DNA of 34,658 nucleotides from Candidatus Nomurabacteria bacterium RIFCSPHIGHO2_01_FULL_41_71 (GCA_001785355.1 MFTQ01000007.1:1-34658), one strand, 5' to 3'; positions 1 through 8,636 are shown, counted from the first letter of the stretch. Notes: generated from the sequence alone by a model not told the origin. Numbers and translations: made by a program.

Positions 1-408
1 GTTTTTGCACACGCGAGTCCGCGAGCGTGTCCGAGGCGCGCATCATTGGTCGTCAGGATTCAATTCAAAATACATTCGAACTTCGTTCAATATACACCGC
101 CAATTGGGAAATGTCTTTATTGGCTCGCCCTCTGTGAGGGCTCGCCAGCCGTTTTTCGGGGAAATTTCAAGCCGTTTTGAATTCAGTAAGGCTAGAAGTG
201 GGCTTTTTGAATTTTTATTGCTCAAATTTCAAATTGATGATTTAATGAAATAACCCATGAAAGTTTTTAGAAATGGTTTAGTGACAGGGTTAATTTTACA
301 GCTAACCATAGGTCGTGAAAGGGAGTTTATTAAAAGCGATATTTAAGTTTGGAGAAAAAGATGTAGTTTTAGATAAAGAAGTAAATATTGTTAACGAGCC
401 ATAAAAAT

Positions 409-627
409 ATGAACGAAAAATTACCTTTAGGAAAATATGAAAATTACAAAGGAAATCAATATGAAGTTATTGGTGTTGCGAAACATAGCGAAACCTTAGA
501 AGAATTAGTAGTTTATTGCGCTTTATATGGCGAACATGGTTTATGGGTTAGGCCATTGAAAATGTTTTTAGAAACAGTAGAAGTTGAGAACAAGAAAATT
601 CCAAGATTTAAATTTATTGGAAATTAG
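409..627 (+). CDS. DUF1653-like small protein
   Basis: ORF MNEKLPLGKYENYKGNQYEVIGVAKHSETLEELVVYCALYGEHGLWVRPLKMFLETVE resembles the DUF1653 family (GxYxHYKGxxYxVlgvarHSETxExlVvYxxLY...lWvRPlxmFxexV). Start refined to the internal ATG at 409. Confidence 0.8.
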   Translation: MNEKLPLGKYENYKGNQYEVIGVAKHSETLEELVVYCALYGEHGLWVRPLKMFLETVEVENKKIPRFKFIGN

Positions 628-840
628 AAAAGAATTTGCCGCCCCTCCTTCGCATAAAGCTACGGAGGGCAAAGCAAAGAAAAACTTGAATTGTCAAAGT
701 TCAGGATTTTGGTTTGGAATTTTTGGCCAAGCCCCGCCGCCTTTGGTGGCAAAATGCATCCGAACTACTTTAAAATACTCCGTCTTTGGTCGCTAAAGCA
801 ACCCATGGCGGATGCAATCCGCATTTGTTATATTGTCAAT

Positions 841-1278
841 ATGGCTGATTTTAAATCAAGAATTACTGGCATGCTCTCTAGAATTAAGGATTGGGATATT
901 AATATTCTAGCAAGAGAAGTTGTAAAAGAATTGGATAGATTTCTTATTGCCAAACTTGCTAAGCAAGAAGTAATTTTGTCCCGGGATGATAAAAGAGAAA
1001 TTATAGAAAAAGGCAATGCAGTCATCGATTCAGAAGAATGGGTCGAACTGGATGCGGCTATTTTAAATTTTGAACAAAAAATTGCATCCTTGGTTGATTT
1101 ATACCCCGGGGAAATAGAATTCGCGGTTGCAACACACCTGCAATCAATCTTCGCAGAAGTAGCGGAATGGACGGATAGATTCTCAGAAAAAAGAGTAGAG
1201 ACTCCAAATAAAGATAATGAATCGGCAAAAAAAGGGGGGATTGTTCTGCCGTTTAGGCCTGAGAAGGGTAGACATTAA
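841..1278 (+). CDS. hypothetical protein, helical
   Basis: ORF track 691..1278. The upstream part lies in a palindrome-rich intergenic stretch, so the likely start is ATG 841 (MADFKSRITGMLSRIKDWDIN...). Confidence 0.6.
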   Translation: MADFKSRITGMLSRIKDWDINILAREVVKELDRFLIAKLAKQEVILSRDDKREIIEKGNAVIDSEEWVELDAAILNFEQKIASLVDLYPGEIEFAVATHLQSIFAEVAEWTDRFSEKRVETPNKDNESAKKGGIVLPFRPEKGRH

Positions 1279-1345
1279 ATGATTCATAAATTTATTTCAA
1301 AAGTTCTAGTTTGCTCTATCCGCTAAAGCAGGATAAAATATATCT

Positions 1346-1846
1346 ATGGATACTGAAGAAAATATGGAAAAAAATTTTACGGAAAATTTGGGTGATATCC
1401 TCGCCTGGTCGGCGTTGGAATACGAAGAACGAGAACGCGGAGTAAACTGGTTCTGGGCGCTTGGAGTGATAATCATCACTGCCGTGGCTACTTCGGTAAT
1501 TTATAACAATTATTTTTTCGCTGTGTTAATTTTGCTTGGCGGAGGACTGCTTTGGTTCTTTGGCCGCAAATCTCCGGAGTTAATAGAATACAGGATCTCT
1601 GAAAAAGGACTCCGGATTAAATCGCATATTTATCTCTACTCCAATATTAAATCCTTCTGGGTAAAAAAAGAAGAAAAGCCGACTCTTTTTCTTAAAACCG
1701 AGAGATTCTTTATGCCGGTACTTTCCATACCAATAGCCTCGGAAGATGCGGAAAATATAAAAAATATTTTTCTTTTAAAGAATGTCCCGGAAGAAGAAAT
1801 GTGGGAACACCCATCGGAGAAAATAATGGACACGCTGGGTTTCTAA
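1346..1846 (+). CDS. hypothetical membrane protein, two TM segments
   Basis: 166 aa ORF with hydrophobic stretches WFWALGVIIITAVATSVIY and YFFAVLILLGGGLLWFFG. Confidence 0.65.
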   Translation: MDTEENMEKNFTENLGDILAWSALEYEERERGVNWFWALGVIIITAVATSVIYNNYFFAVLILLGGGLLWFFGRKSPELIEYRISEKGLRIKSHIYLYSNIKSFWVKKEEKPTLFLKTERFFMPVLSIPIASEDAENIKNIFLLKNVPEEEMWEHPSEKIMDTLGF

Positions 1847-1896
1847 AAAATTCTTTCTTTACCTTCTGCTCGAAAATTGATAATCTGGGCTTTAGA

Positions 1897-1968
1897 GCTC
1901 TCGTAGTTCAACGGATAGAATACAAGATTGCGGATCTTGTGATCCAAGTTCGATTCTTGGCGGGAGCA
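1897..1968 (+). tRNA. tRNA-Arg (anticodon GCG)
   Basis: Cloverleaf by eye: acceptor GCTCTCG/CGGGAGC, anticodon stem CAAGA/TCTTG with loop TTGCGGA, T arm CCAAG-TTCGATT-CTTGG, discriminator A. CCA not encoded. Confidence 0.9.
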
Positions 1969-2010
1969 CAGCTAATTTGACTTTTTCTATAGATATGCTA
2001 TAATGGACAG

Positions 2011-3723
2011 ATGCATGCAAAATACGCGCAAATTAGATTTTTAAATAAAATTTATATTTTATTGGCAGTTTTGGCGGTATTTCTCGCCTTAGCTTCCACG
2101 GCTTCCGCCGCTGTTTCGGTGGTGATTCCCGGAATTCAGAGAGAATATCTGGATCAAAGCGGAAACAACATTCATCCGGAAGGAAATTGGGAAAAAATCC
2201 TTTATTTGAAATATAATGAAGCCGGGATTCGCTTAAGACTAAAATATATAATCAGCGGTCCGGTATCAAGCTGTGTCGGTACTGGAGATCTGTGGAGTAA
2301 CCCGAAAAACTCTTATTCCGACACTGATCCTGTCTACGCTCAAACTTTCGGCCCCAGCACCAAAACTGCCGGCGTCAGATGCACAGGCACCGACGGCAGT
2401 ATTTCTGAGGATTATGCGACAGTAGTTCTACCGGGACCATCCGCGCCTATCCCCCCTATTCCCCAAAATCCGACTGCTTTTCTCAGCGCCAACCCGGTAA
2501 ACATCCAAGTAGGCCAGAATTCCGTTCTTTCTTGGAATTCAACCAATGCAACTTCTTGTTTTAATTCATGGAATGAAAACAACTCAACATCCGGAACTCA
2601 AGCGGTCTTCCCTTCATCCACCACAACCTACACCATCATTTGTAGCAACACCATCGGAGCAACCAATGCTTCGGCGACAGTCAATGTCTCTCAAGTTCAA
2701 GTTCAAAATCCAACAGTTTCCATTTTCGCTAATCCATCAAGTATCAACTATGGGGGAAATAGCATAATAACTTGGAGCTCGACAAATGCAACTTCGTGTA
2801 ACGCAAGTGGCGGCGCAAACGGCTGGGCGGGAACCAGAAATACGTCAGGAACTTTCAATACCGGATCTTTAACAAATACAACAACTTATGACATCTACTG
2901 TACAAATACCGCGGGGGCGTATGTTTATAACTCGGTTTCAGTGAGTGTGGGAAGCCAAATTCCAACATATGCATATCCGACATCTTATACTTACCCAAAT
3001 CCATATCCTATTCCTTACTCTATTCCTTATCCGACTACTTCATACATTGCTCCATATACAACTCCGGCAGTCGTTCCTTCTTACCAATATCAAAACCTTA
3101 CTCCATACATTGCGCCTTTAAACACGGCGTCTACAAGAGTAACAAGAACTACTGTGGCGACTAGTGGGGTGGGAATTGCGTCTTTGGTAAAACTTTCTGT
3201 TGATGGAGGAGAAGAGCCGGTATCTATAAATGATAAGCGCGCATACCATATAATGTGGCAAAATGAGAGCAACCAAAATCTAACAAAAGTTGTTTTGCGA
3301 GTAATCCTGCCTGATTCAATGACATTCGAATCTTCAACTTCGGGATCATTCAACGCCAAAGACAATATTTTAACTTTTAACATCGACACTCTTTCTGCGG
3401 GACAGGGAGGAGAAATATTTCTAACCGCAAGCATCAATACAAATCTGCAAAATAATCAATTCATCGTGGTGGTGGCCAATTTGGTTTATACCAATGAAGC
3501 TGGAATTCAGGGAGACGCGACAGCTTACGCCACTCATCGTGTATTTTTCGGACAAGGCGGAAATTCTCTGGTTGCAAGCGTGTTCGGTTTTGGCTTTTTA
3601 CCGGGAAGCCTTTTTGGATGGTTGCTTCTTATTATCTTTATTCTTCTTCTTGCTCTAATCTTCCAACAACTCTTCATGCACCCAGCAGAAATTAAAAGTT
3701 TGGACCCCGAAGATCATCATTAA
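2011..3723 (+). CDS. secreted or surface-anchored protein with repeated Ig-like/DUF11-like domains, Tyr/Pro-rich linker and C-terminal TM
   Basis: N-terminal hydrophobic signal; two related repeats (SANPVNIQVGQNSVLSWNSTNATSC / FANPSSINYGGNSIITWSSTNATSC); YPTSYTYPNPYPIPYSIPYP linker; C-terminal LLLIIFILLLALIF. Confidence 0.7.
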   Translation: MHAKYAQIRFLNKIYILLAVLAVFLALASTASAAVSVVIPGIQREYLDQSGNNIHPEGNWEKILYLKYNEAGIRLRLKYIISGPVSSCVGTGDLWSNPKNSYSDTDPVYAQTFGPSTKTAGVRCTGTDGSISEDYATVVLPGPSAPIPPIPQNPTAFLSANPVNIQVGQNSVLSWNSTNATSCFNSWNENNSTSGTQAVFPSSTTTYTIICSNTIGATNASATVNVSQVQVQNPTVSIFANPSSINYGGNSIITWSSTNATSCNASGGANGWAGTRNTSGTFNTGSLTNTTTYDIYCTNTAGAYVYNSVSVSVGSQIPTYAYPTSYTYPNPYPIPYSIPYPTTSYIAPYTTPAVVPSYQYQNLTPYIAPLNTASTRVTRTTVATSGVGIASLVKLSVDGGEEPVSINDKRAYHIMWQNESNQNLTKVVLRVILPDSMTFESSTSGSFNAKDNILTFNIDTLSAGQGGEIFLTASINTNLQNNQFIVVVANLVYTNEAGIQGDATAYATHRVFFGQGGNSLVASVFGFGFLPGSLFGWLLLIIFILLLALIFQQLFMHPAEIKSLDPEDHH

Positions 3724-3731
3724 TTAAAAAG

Positions 3732-3995
3732 TTATTTGCCCAACGCCCATTTTTTCAGGTTTTCGTAAGTGTCTTCCCCGCAGATCCATTTATTAGTTTT
3801 TAGATTATAGAAAAAAGGCACACCGCCGCAGAAATTTTTATCAAGTTCAAGAAGACGTTTTTCATTTTCTTTATTATGCCAGACTTCCAGGCTCTCAATT
3901 TTTATTCCTTCTTCTTTTTCCAAACGCTCCACCAACTCGTGCATGTGCACGCAGTGCGGACATTCAGTTCCATAAAATTCTAGTAAATGAGACAT
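3732..3995 (-). CDS. thioredoxin/glutaredoxin-like protein with CPHC motif
   Basis: MSHLLEFYGTECPHCVHMHELVERLEKEEGIKIESLEVWHNKEN...GGVPFFYN: CxxC and cis-Pro style VPFF. Confidence 0.75.
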   Translation of the reverse strand: MSHLLEFYGTECPHCVHMHELVERLEKEEGIKIESLEVWHNKENEKRLLELDKNFCGGVPFFYNLKTNKWICGEDTYENLKKWALGK

Positions 3996-4045
3996 AAAGA
4001 TAAGGCGGAGCTCCGCTAGACAGATTGCTTTCTAAATAACATATC

Positions 4046-4297
4046 CTAACGAACTAACTTTGATAATCTGGATTTCTTGCGAGCGGCGTTGTTCTTCTTG
4101 ATCACTCCCCTTTGCGCCGCTTTGTCGATAGCCTGGAAAGCGCCCGAGAGCATTTTAGCGGCTTCGGCTTTGTCGGCTTTCGCGAGTTTTTCGATTTTCT
4201 TGATTATATCCTTCATCGCGCGCTTCCTGGCATCATTAAAAGCCTTCTTGCGCAGGGACCCGCGAATGGCCTTTTTGGCTGACTGTGTAATTGGCAT
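4046..4297 (-). CDS. rpsT: 30S ribosomal protein S20
   Basis: MPITQSAKKAIRGSLRKKAFNDARKRAMKDIIKKIEKL...AFQAIDKAAQRGVIKKNNAARKKSRLSKLV. Confidence 0.9.
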   Translation of the reverse strand: MPITQSAKKAIRGSLRKKAFNDARKRAMKDIIKKIEKLAKADKAEAAKMLSGAFQAIDKAAQRGVIKKNNAARKKSRLSKLVR

Positions 4298-4358
4298 AGG
4301 CGTAATCTAGCAGAAAATTGTTAAAAATGCAAATAAATATTTATGTTATAATGAGTCG

Positions 4359-4925
4359 ATGATTGGTAGCATCAAGGGAAAAATAATATTAAAAACAGAG
4401 AAATATCTGATAGTCGAGACGGCTGGAGTCGGTTATAAAATAAATGTCTCGCCTGATGTATTATCTAAAGTGAACGCCAAAGACAAAGAATTTTTCTTTT
4501 TTATTCATACTCATGTCCGCGAGGACTTATTTGATTTATATGGATTTCTGGAAAGACAAGAATTGGAATTTTTTGAAATGCTAATAAATGTCTCCGGCAT
4601 CGGACCGAAGGGCGCGCTTTCTATTTTGGGCATTGCATCGCTTGATACACTGCGCAAAGCCATCAGTACCGGAGACACAGCCTATCTGACAAAAATCTCC
4701 GGCATCGGCAGAAAAACCGCCGAAAAAATCGTAATTGAATTACGGGATAAAATAGACGAAAAGAAATCAGGCGCTTCCCTGCAGGGAGAACTGGACGCCA
4801 TGGAAGCGCTCAGGTCCCTGGGTTACTCTCAAAACGAAATTAGGGAAGCGCTGAAAAAAGTTGATCCGGAATCTGGCATCAACGCTAAAATTAAAGAAGC
4901 CCTAAAAATTTTAGGGAATAAATGA
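4359..4925 (+). CDS. ruvA: Holliday junction branch migration protein RuvA
   Basis: MIGSIKGKIILKTEKYLIVETAGVGYKINVS...ISGIGRKTAEKIVIELRDKI: OB fold and HhH motifs. Confidence 0.95.
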   Translation: MIGSIKGKIILKTEKYLIVETAGVGYKINVSPDVLSKVNAKDKEFFFFIHTHVREDLFDLYGFLERQELEFFEMLINVSGIGPKGALSILGIASLDTLRKAISTGDTAYLTKISGIGRKTAEKIVIELRDKIDEKKSGASLQGELDAMEALRSLGYSQNEIREALKKVDPESGINAKIKEALKILGNK

Positions 4926-4926
4926 G

Positions 4927-5787
4927 ATGCCGGAATTACCAGAGGTGGAGACAACCACTAGAGGATTAAGAAAAGCAATTGTAGGACTTACTATTAAAAA
5001 TGTATGGACTGACCTCAACACAAAAGATAAGCGCCAGAAGGAAGCAGTAGCCAATCCAAAATTTTTTGCTTATTTTAGAAAAGAAGTTCTAGGCAAGAAA
5101 GTAATAAGTGTAGAACGAAGAGCAAAAAATATCTTAATAAATCTTTCTGATTCGAAAACTATTTTAGTGCATATGAAAATGACCGGACATTTTTTATATG
5201 GCAATTACAAAAAAGACTCCATCAATCGCTTTATTCATTTTGTGATTACTTTTAATGATAAGAAAAAATTATATTTTTCCGACATGCGAAAATTCGGGAA
5301 AATCACACTTTTAGATACGGGAACCGCTCATGACACAAAACATTTGAACAATATAGGTCCCGAACCATTGGGAAAACGATTCACAATCACGAATTTCAAA
5401 TTACGAATTTTGAGAAAGCAAAAAGGAAAGATAAAAAGTGTTTTGATGGATCAAAGCGTGATCGCCGGCATTGGCAATATTTATTCCGATGAAATACTTT
5501 GGCGCGCAGGCGTACATCCAGAACGGCCTGTAAAGAAAGTTCACGATCGTGAACTAAAGTTAATTTTCAAAGCCACGAAAGAAACTCTCAAAAAAGGTAT
5601 AGATTTCGGCGGAGATTCCATGTCCGACTATCGCAATATCCACGGCCTCCCGGGGAAATTCCAGCTTCATCACCAGGTATATAGACGCACGGGCAAAAAA
5701 TGCAGAAAACCAAAATGCGGCGGGGTAATAAAAAGAAAAATAATAAACGGCCGCAGCGCGCATTTTTGTAATGTGCATCAAAAATAA
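4927..5787 (+). CDS. mutM: formamidopyrimidine-DNA glycosylase (Fpg/MutM)
   Basis: N-terminal PELPEVETTTRGL, ...GIGNIYSDEILWRAGVHPERPV..., C-terminal zinc-finger-like YRRTGKKCRKPKCGGVIKRKIINGRSAHFCNVHQ. Confidence 0.95.
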   Translation: MPELPEVETTTRGLRKAIVGLTIKNVWTDLNTKDKRQKEAVANPKFFAYFRKEVLGKKVISVERRAKNILINLSDSKTILVHMKMTGHFLYGNYKKDSINRFIHFVITFNDKKKLYFSDMRKFGKITLLDTGTAHDTKHLNNIGPEPLGKRFTITNFKLRILRKQKGKIKSVLMDQSVIAGIGNIYSDEILWRAGVHPERPVKKVHDRELKLIFKATKETLKKGIDFGGDSMSDYRNIHGLPGKFQLHHQVYRRTGKKCRKPKCGGVIKRKIINGRSAHFCNVHQK

Positions 5788-5794
5788 TTATCGG

Positions 5795-5838
5795 TTGTAA
5801 TGTGCTAGGTGTGCTAGGTCTTGCCTAGCACATTACAA
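5795..5838. terminator. hairpin between convergent mutM and the SpoU methyltransferase gene; also a dispersed palindromic repeat
   Basis: Perfect 15-bp stem TTGTAATGTGCTAGG / CCTAGCACATTACAA. Contains a tandem 9-mer TGTGCTAGG TGTGCTAGG. Related copy at 12987-13018. Confidence 0.7.
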
Positions 5839-5852
5839 AAAACTCTGTGAAA

Positions 5853-6332
5853 CTAGATATTAAGAATTTTAAAAAGCGCCACCCCCAGAGCCACAGATAC
5901 ATTCAGCGATTCTTTTTTGCCTCGCATTGGGATCTCAGCTATTATGTCGCATTTTTTGAGAATGTTTGTTGGTAACCCGACCACTTCCGCGCCGACAATG
6001 AATGCATTCTTGTTTTTCAACTTTACTTTTTTATAATCAATAGATTTTTTATCTTGCTCTATGGCTACAATAAAATATTGTTCCTGTTTCAGTTTCGCTA
6101 GAAGTGAAGAAATACTTTTTTTCTCCTCCCACGGCACGTATTCCTCCGCCCCGAGTGCGGATTTGGCCAGATCTTTGCGCTTCCTGCCAAATCGATCGAG
6201 CGGCGTGGGCGTATACCCCGTCAAATAAATTTTATTTACCCCCGCCGCGTCAGCCGTGCGAAATATAGAGCCGACATTCTGTGCGCTACGAACATTGTGG
6301 ATTATTAAAATATTTTCTTTGTTTTTTCTCAT
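5853..6332 (-). CDS. TrmH/SpoU family RNA 2'-O-methyltransferase
   Basis: NVRSAQNVGSIFRTADAAGVNKIYLTGYTPTP...FIVGAEVVGLPTNILKKCD...IPMRGKKESLNVSVALGVALF. Confidence 0.9.
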   Translation of the reverse strand: MRKNKENILIIHNVRSAQNVGSIFRTADAAGVNKIYLTGYTPTPLDRFGRKRKDLAKSALGAEEYVPWEEKKSISSLLAKLKQEQYFIVAIEQDKKSIDYKKVKLKNKNAFIVGAEVVGLPTNILKKCDIIAEIPMRGKKESLNVSVALGVALFKILNI

Positions 6333-6376
6333 ACTTAAAACTATTCGCCTATTCGCGCGAATTAGAGATATGTTAA

Positions 6377-7006
6377 TTAAAAAAGTTTTGATTGGACATT
6401 TTCTAATTTTAGCTTTTCAGGAGTAGTTATTTCTTTTTCTTCTTCCAGTTTTCCGCTGGTAACTTTAGTCAGCGCGGCTGGAAGTTTTTTGAAAGTTCCT
6501 TCAAACATATTTAGGGCTTCCGTGCCGCGCAGCGCCGCCGCGGGGTGCAACATCGGCAGGATAAAAAGCCCGTTCATTTCAAAAAGTTTCCCCTGGTCCC
6601 TGGTAATCTTGGCTAGGGGTAAGAAATAATTCATGGAAAATCTGCCGAGCGGCACTATTATTTTAGGAGCAATAATTTCTATTTGCCGCGCCAAATATGG
6701 TTTATAATTTTCTATTTCTTCCGGCAAGGGGTCGCGATTCTCCGGCGGGCGGCGTTTCACTATGTTGGTAATATAAACATCCCTCTCCTGCCAGCCAAGG
6801 TCCCGAATATTTTTGCGCAAGAGCTGGCCGGCCCGGCCTACAAACGGTCTCTTTTCTTGGTCTTCGTTAAAACCCGGCGCCTCGCCGATAAAAAGAACCT
6901 CGCAATCGGGATTGCCCTCCCCGAAAACCAAATTGGTCTTAAGCGGCAAGCTTTTGTCCCCTGCCATTTCATTTTGTAATTTATCCAGTTCGGCAACTTT
7001 ATCCAT
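6377..7006 (-). CDS. uracil-DNA glycosylase, family 4/5-like
   Basis: LVFGEGNPDCEVLFIGEAPGFNEDQEKRPFVGRAGQLLRKNI...YITNIVKRRPPENRDPLPEEI...MLHPAAALR. Confidence 0.9.
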   Translation of the reverse strand: MDKVAELDKLQNEMAGDKSLPLKTNLVFGEGNPDCEVLFIGEAPGFNEDQEKRPFVGRAGQLLRKNIRDLGWQERDVYITNIVKRRPPENRDPLPEEIENYKPYLARQIEIIAPKIIVPLGRFSMNYFLPLAKITRDQGKLFEMNGLFILPMLHPAAALRGTEALNMFEGTFKKLPAALTKVTSGKLEEEKEITTPEKLKLENVQSKLF

Positions 7007-7018
7007 ACCCCAATTATA

Positions 7019-8236
7019 CTACTTCAAAAAATTCCTGCCGCGAAGGTTTTTATGATAAGAAATTGCGAATCGGTGCGCCTCGCTGTTTGCTAGCAAAATT
7101 GCTGATTTGTGCTGTTTTATTAATTTTTCATCGCCAATTATGGATTTGGGTTTGTGGCGTTCATCTTTTATCAGAGCTACCGTTCCAATATTTAAGTTCA
7201 ATTTTTTCAAAACTTTTTTTACCACATTCAATTGGGCGATTCCACCGTCAACAACAATCAAGCTGGGGTAAGCCCATTCTTTGTGCGCCAGACGTCTCTC
7301 CAAAATTTCTGCCAACGCACCTGTATCATTTATGTTATTTTGCGTTCTGATTTTGAATTTTTTATATTCTCTTTTTTTTATCTCTCCATTCTCCACGACA
7401 ACCATTACCCCCACCATATTTTTGCCTCCCATGTGAGCGATATCGTAGGCTTCGATGCGGTAGTTTGGGTCCCCCCTCTCCTTTTCAAGGAGAGGGGGGG
7501 AGTAAGGTAAATCTTTAAGCAAAGCAATATCATTAATATGATCCAAGGCAAAGATCTGATTGCGAATTTTAGCTGCCAATTCAAAATTTCCGGCTTTTGC
7601 TTCTACTTTCATTTCTCTTTTTAAATTCTGCAGAATTTTTTTCTTTTTGCCGCTAAAAAACAATTTCAGATTTCTGATGTCTTTTTTATACTTTTCTATA
7701 CCTTCCTTATTTGAAATACTAGGCACCAAGTTTACCTGTCTATAAAACTCGTAGCTGGTTTTTGATTTGTCATCCAAATATGGAAAAATTTTTCTAATTA
7801 TTTTCAGCGCTTCTTTTAATTGACTCCCGTTGGTATATGGCCCATACATCTTGTTCAACAATGAGGGGAGAACATTATAACCTCGCACGATTAAAACTTT
7901 CGGCAACTTTTCCTGCGTAATACAAACATAATTCCAACTCTTGTCATCCTTGGCGTCCGTATTGTATTTGGGCTGATATTTTTTAATTAAGTTTGCTTCT
8001 AAAATAAGCGCCTCCAAGACAGAGTCCGTCACGATCCAATCAATTTCATCGGCCTCTGCCGCCATTTTCTCCACAAGCGGCCCCCTCATGTCAAAGAGTC
8101 CCTTTGACATATAGCTTCGCACCCTATTTCGGAGCGAAGTGGCTTTGCCGATATACAGAATATGGCCGTTTTTTTTAAACAAATAGACGCCGGGTTTATC
8201 TGGAATATTTAATTTTTTAATTGACTCAATTTTCAT
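7019..8236 (-). CDS. uvrC: excinuclease ABC subunit C, short form lacking the C-terminal HhH region
   Basis: GIY-YIG (KPGVYLFKKNGHILYIGKATSLRNRVRSY), UVR motif, YRIEAYDIAHMGGKNMVGVMVVVENGEIKKREYKKFKI; ends NSEAHRFAISYHKNLRGRNFLK. Confidence 0.9.
   Translation of the reverse strand: MKIESIKKLNIPDKPGVYLFKKNGHILYIGKATSLRNRVRSYMSKGLFDMRGPLVEKMAAEADEIDWIVTDSVLEALILEANLIKKYQPKYNTDAKDDKSWNYVCITQEKLPKVLIVRGYNVLPSLLNKMYGPYTNGSQLKEALKIIRKIFPYLDDKSKTSYEFYRQVNLVPSISNKEGIEKYKKDIRNLKLFFSGKKKKILQNLKREMKVEAKAGNFELAAKIRNQIFALDHINDIALLKDLPYSPPLLEKERGDPNYRIEAYDIAHMGGKNMVGVMVVVENGEIKKREYKKFKIRTQNNINDTGALAEILERRLAHKEWAYPSLIVVDGGIAQLNVVKKVLKKLNLNIGTVALIKDERHKPKSIIGDEKLIKQHKSAILLANSEAHRFAISYHKNLRGRNFLK
7471..7499. 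repeat. palindrome inside uvrC
   Basis: CCCCCCTCTCCTT-TTC-AAGGAGAGGGGGG, 13-bp perfect stem, encodes SPPLLEKERG in frame. Confidence 0.85.
8088..8110. repeat. palindrome inside uvrC (family A)
   Basis: ATGTCAAAG-AGTCC-CTTTGACAT, 9-bp stem; near-identical to a uvrA palindrome at 12410-12430. Confidence 0.8.
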
Positions 8237-8251
8237 ACTCCGATTCTCCTA

Positions 8252-8279
8252 TATAACACGAAAACAACAATTAACAAAA
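8252..8279 (-). promoter_or_regulatory. putative promoter element upstream of uvrC, shared with uvrA
   Basis: Minus strand TTTTGTTAATTGTTGTTTTCGTGTTATA matches 12940-12967 at 24/28 positions; -35-like TTGTTA, TG-extended -10-like TATA. Confidence 0.45.
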
Positions 8280-8281
8280 TT

Positions 8282-8440
8282 ATTCATTCAGCCAAAACCA
8301 AATTTAAAAACCGAAATCATCGCAGACAGGAACTGATCAGATTCGTTAATTATTACAATACGGTCAAGCCTCACAAGGGAATTAGCAGTCGAACCCCTTT
8401 GGAGCAATTAACAGATTATTTTTATCCCCAAGAATTGTGA
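8282..8440 (+). pseudogene. C-terminal remnant of a DDE integrase-core (rve) IS transposase
   Basis: Open frame ...NRNHRRQELIRFVNYYNTVKPHKGISSRTPLEQLTDYFYPQEL* (TGA 8438-8440) looks like the C-terminus of IS3/IS481-type integrase domains. No N-terminal part or start. Confidence 0.6.
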
Positions 8441-8483
8441 AGAACGCTCTCGATTCTTACAGCTTATTGCATATAAAATAGAA

Positions 8484-8621
8484 AGACCTCGCGAGAAGCA
8501 GAGCTTTCACGAGGTCTGACGAACCTCGTGGTTCGTACTTGTCATAGACAAGTTTTAGATAATATTAAGAATCACTTACCCGAGAGCCTCCGCGCCCCAA
8601 AAAAAATTGGCGCGGAGGCTC
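8484..8621. repeat. cluster of four consecutive hairpins
   Basis: AGACCTCG..CGAGGTCT (8484-8517), ACGAACC-TCGT-GGTTCGT (8519-8536), ACTTGTC-ATA-GACAAGT (8537-8553), GAGCCTCCGCGCC..GGCGCGGAGGCTC (8584-8621). Confidence 0.75.
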
Positions 8622-8636
8622 AAGAACTCAAGAGGG

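Noticed and set aside
5-253. ORF 5..253 and opposite ORF 43..225 at the window edge
   Set aside because: No recognisable family; overlapping frames in palindrome-rich edge sequence. Not called as CDS.
4776-4787. 12-nt palindrome TCCCTGCAGGGA in ruvA
   Set aside because: Around 8 perfect 12-mers are expected by chance in a window of this size, and it lies in a variable linker.
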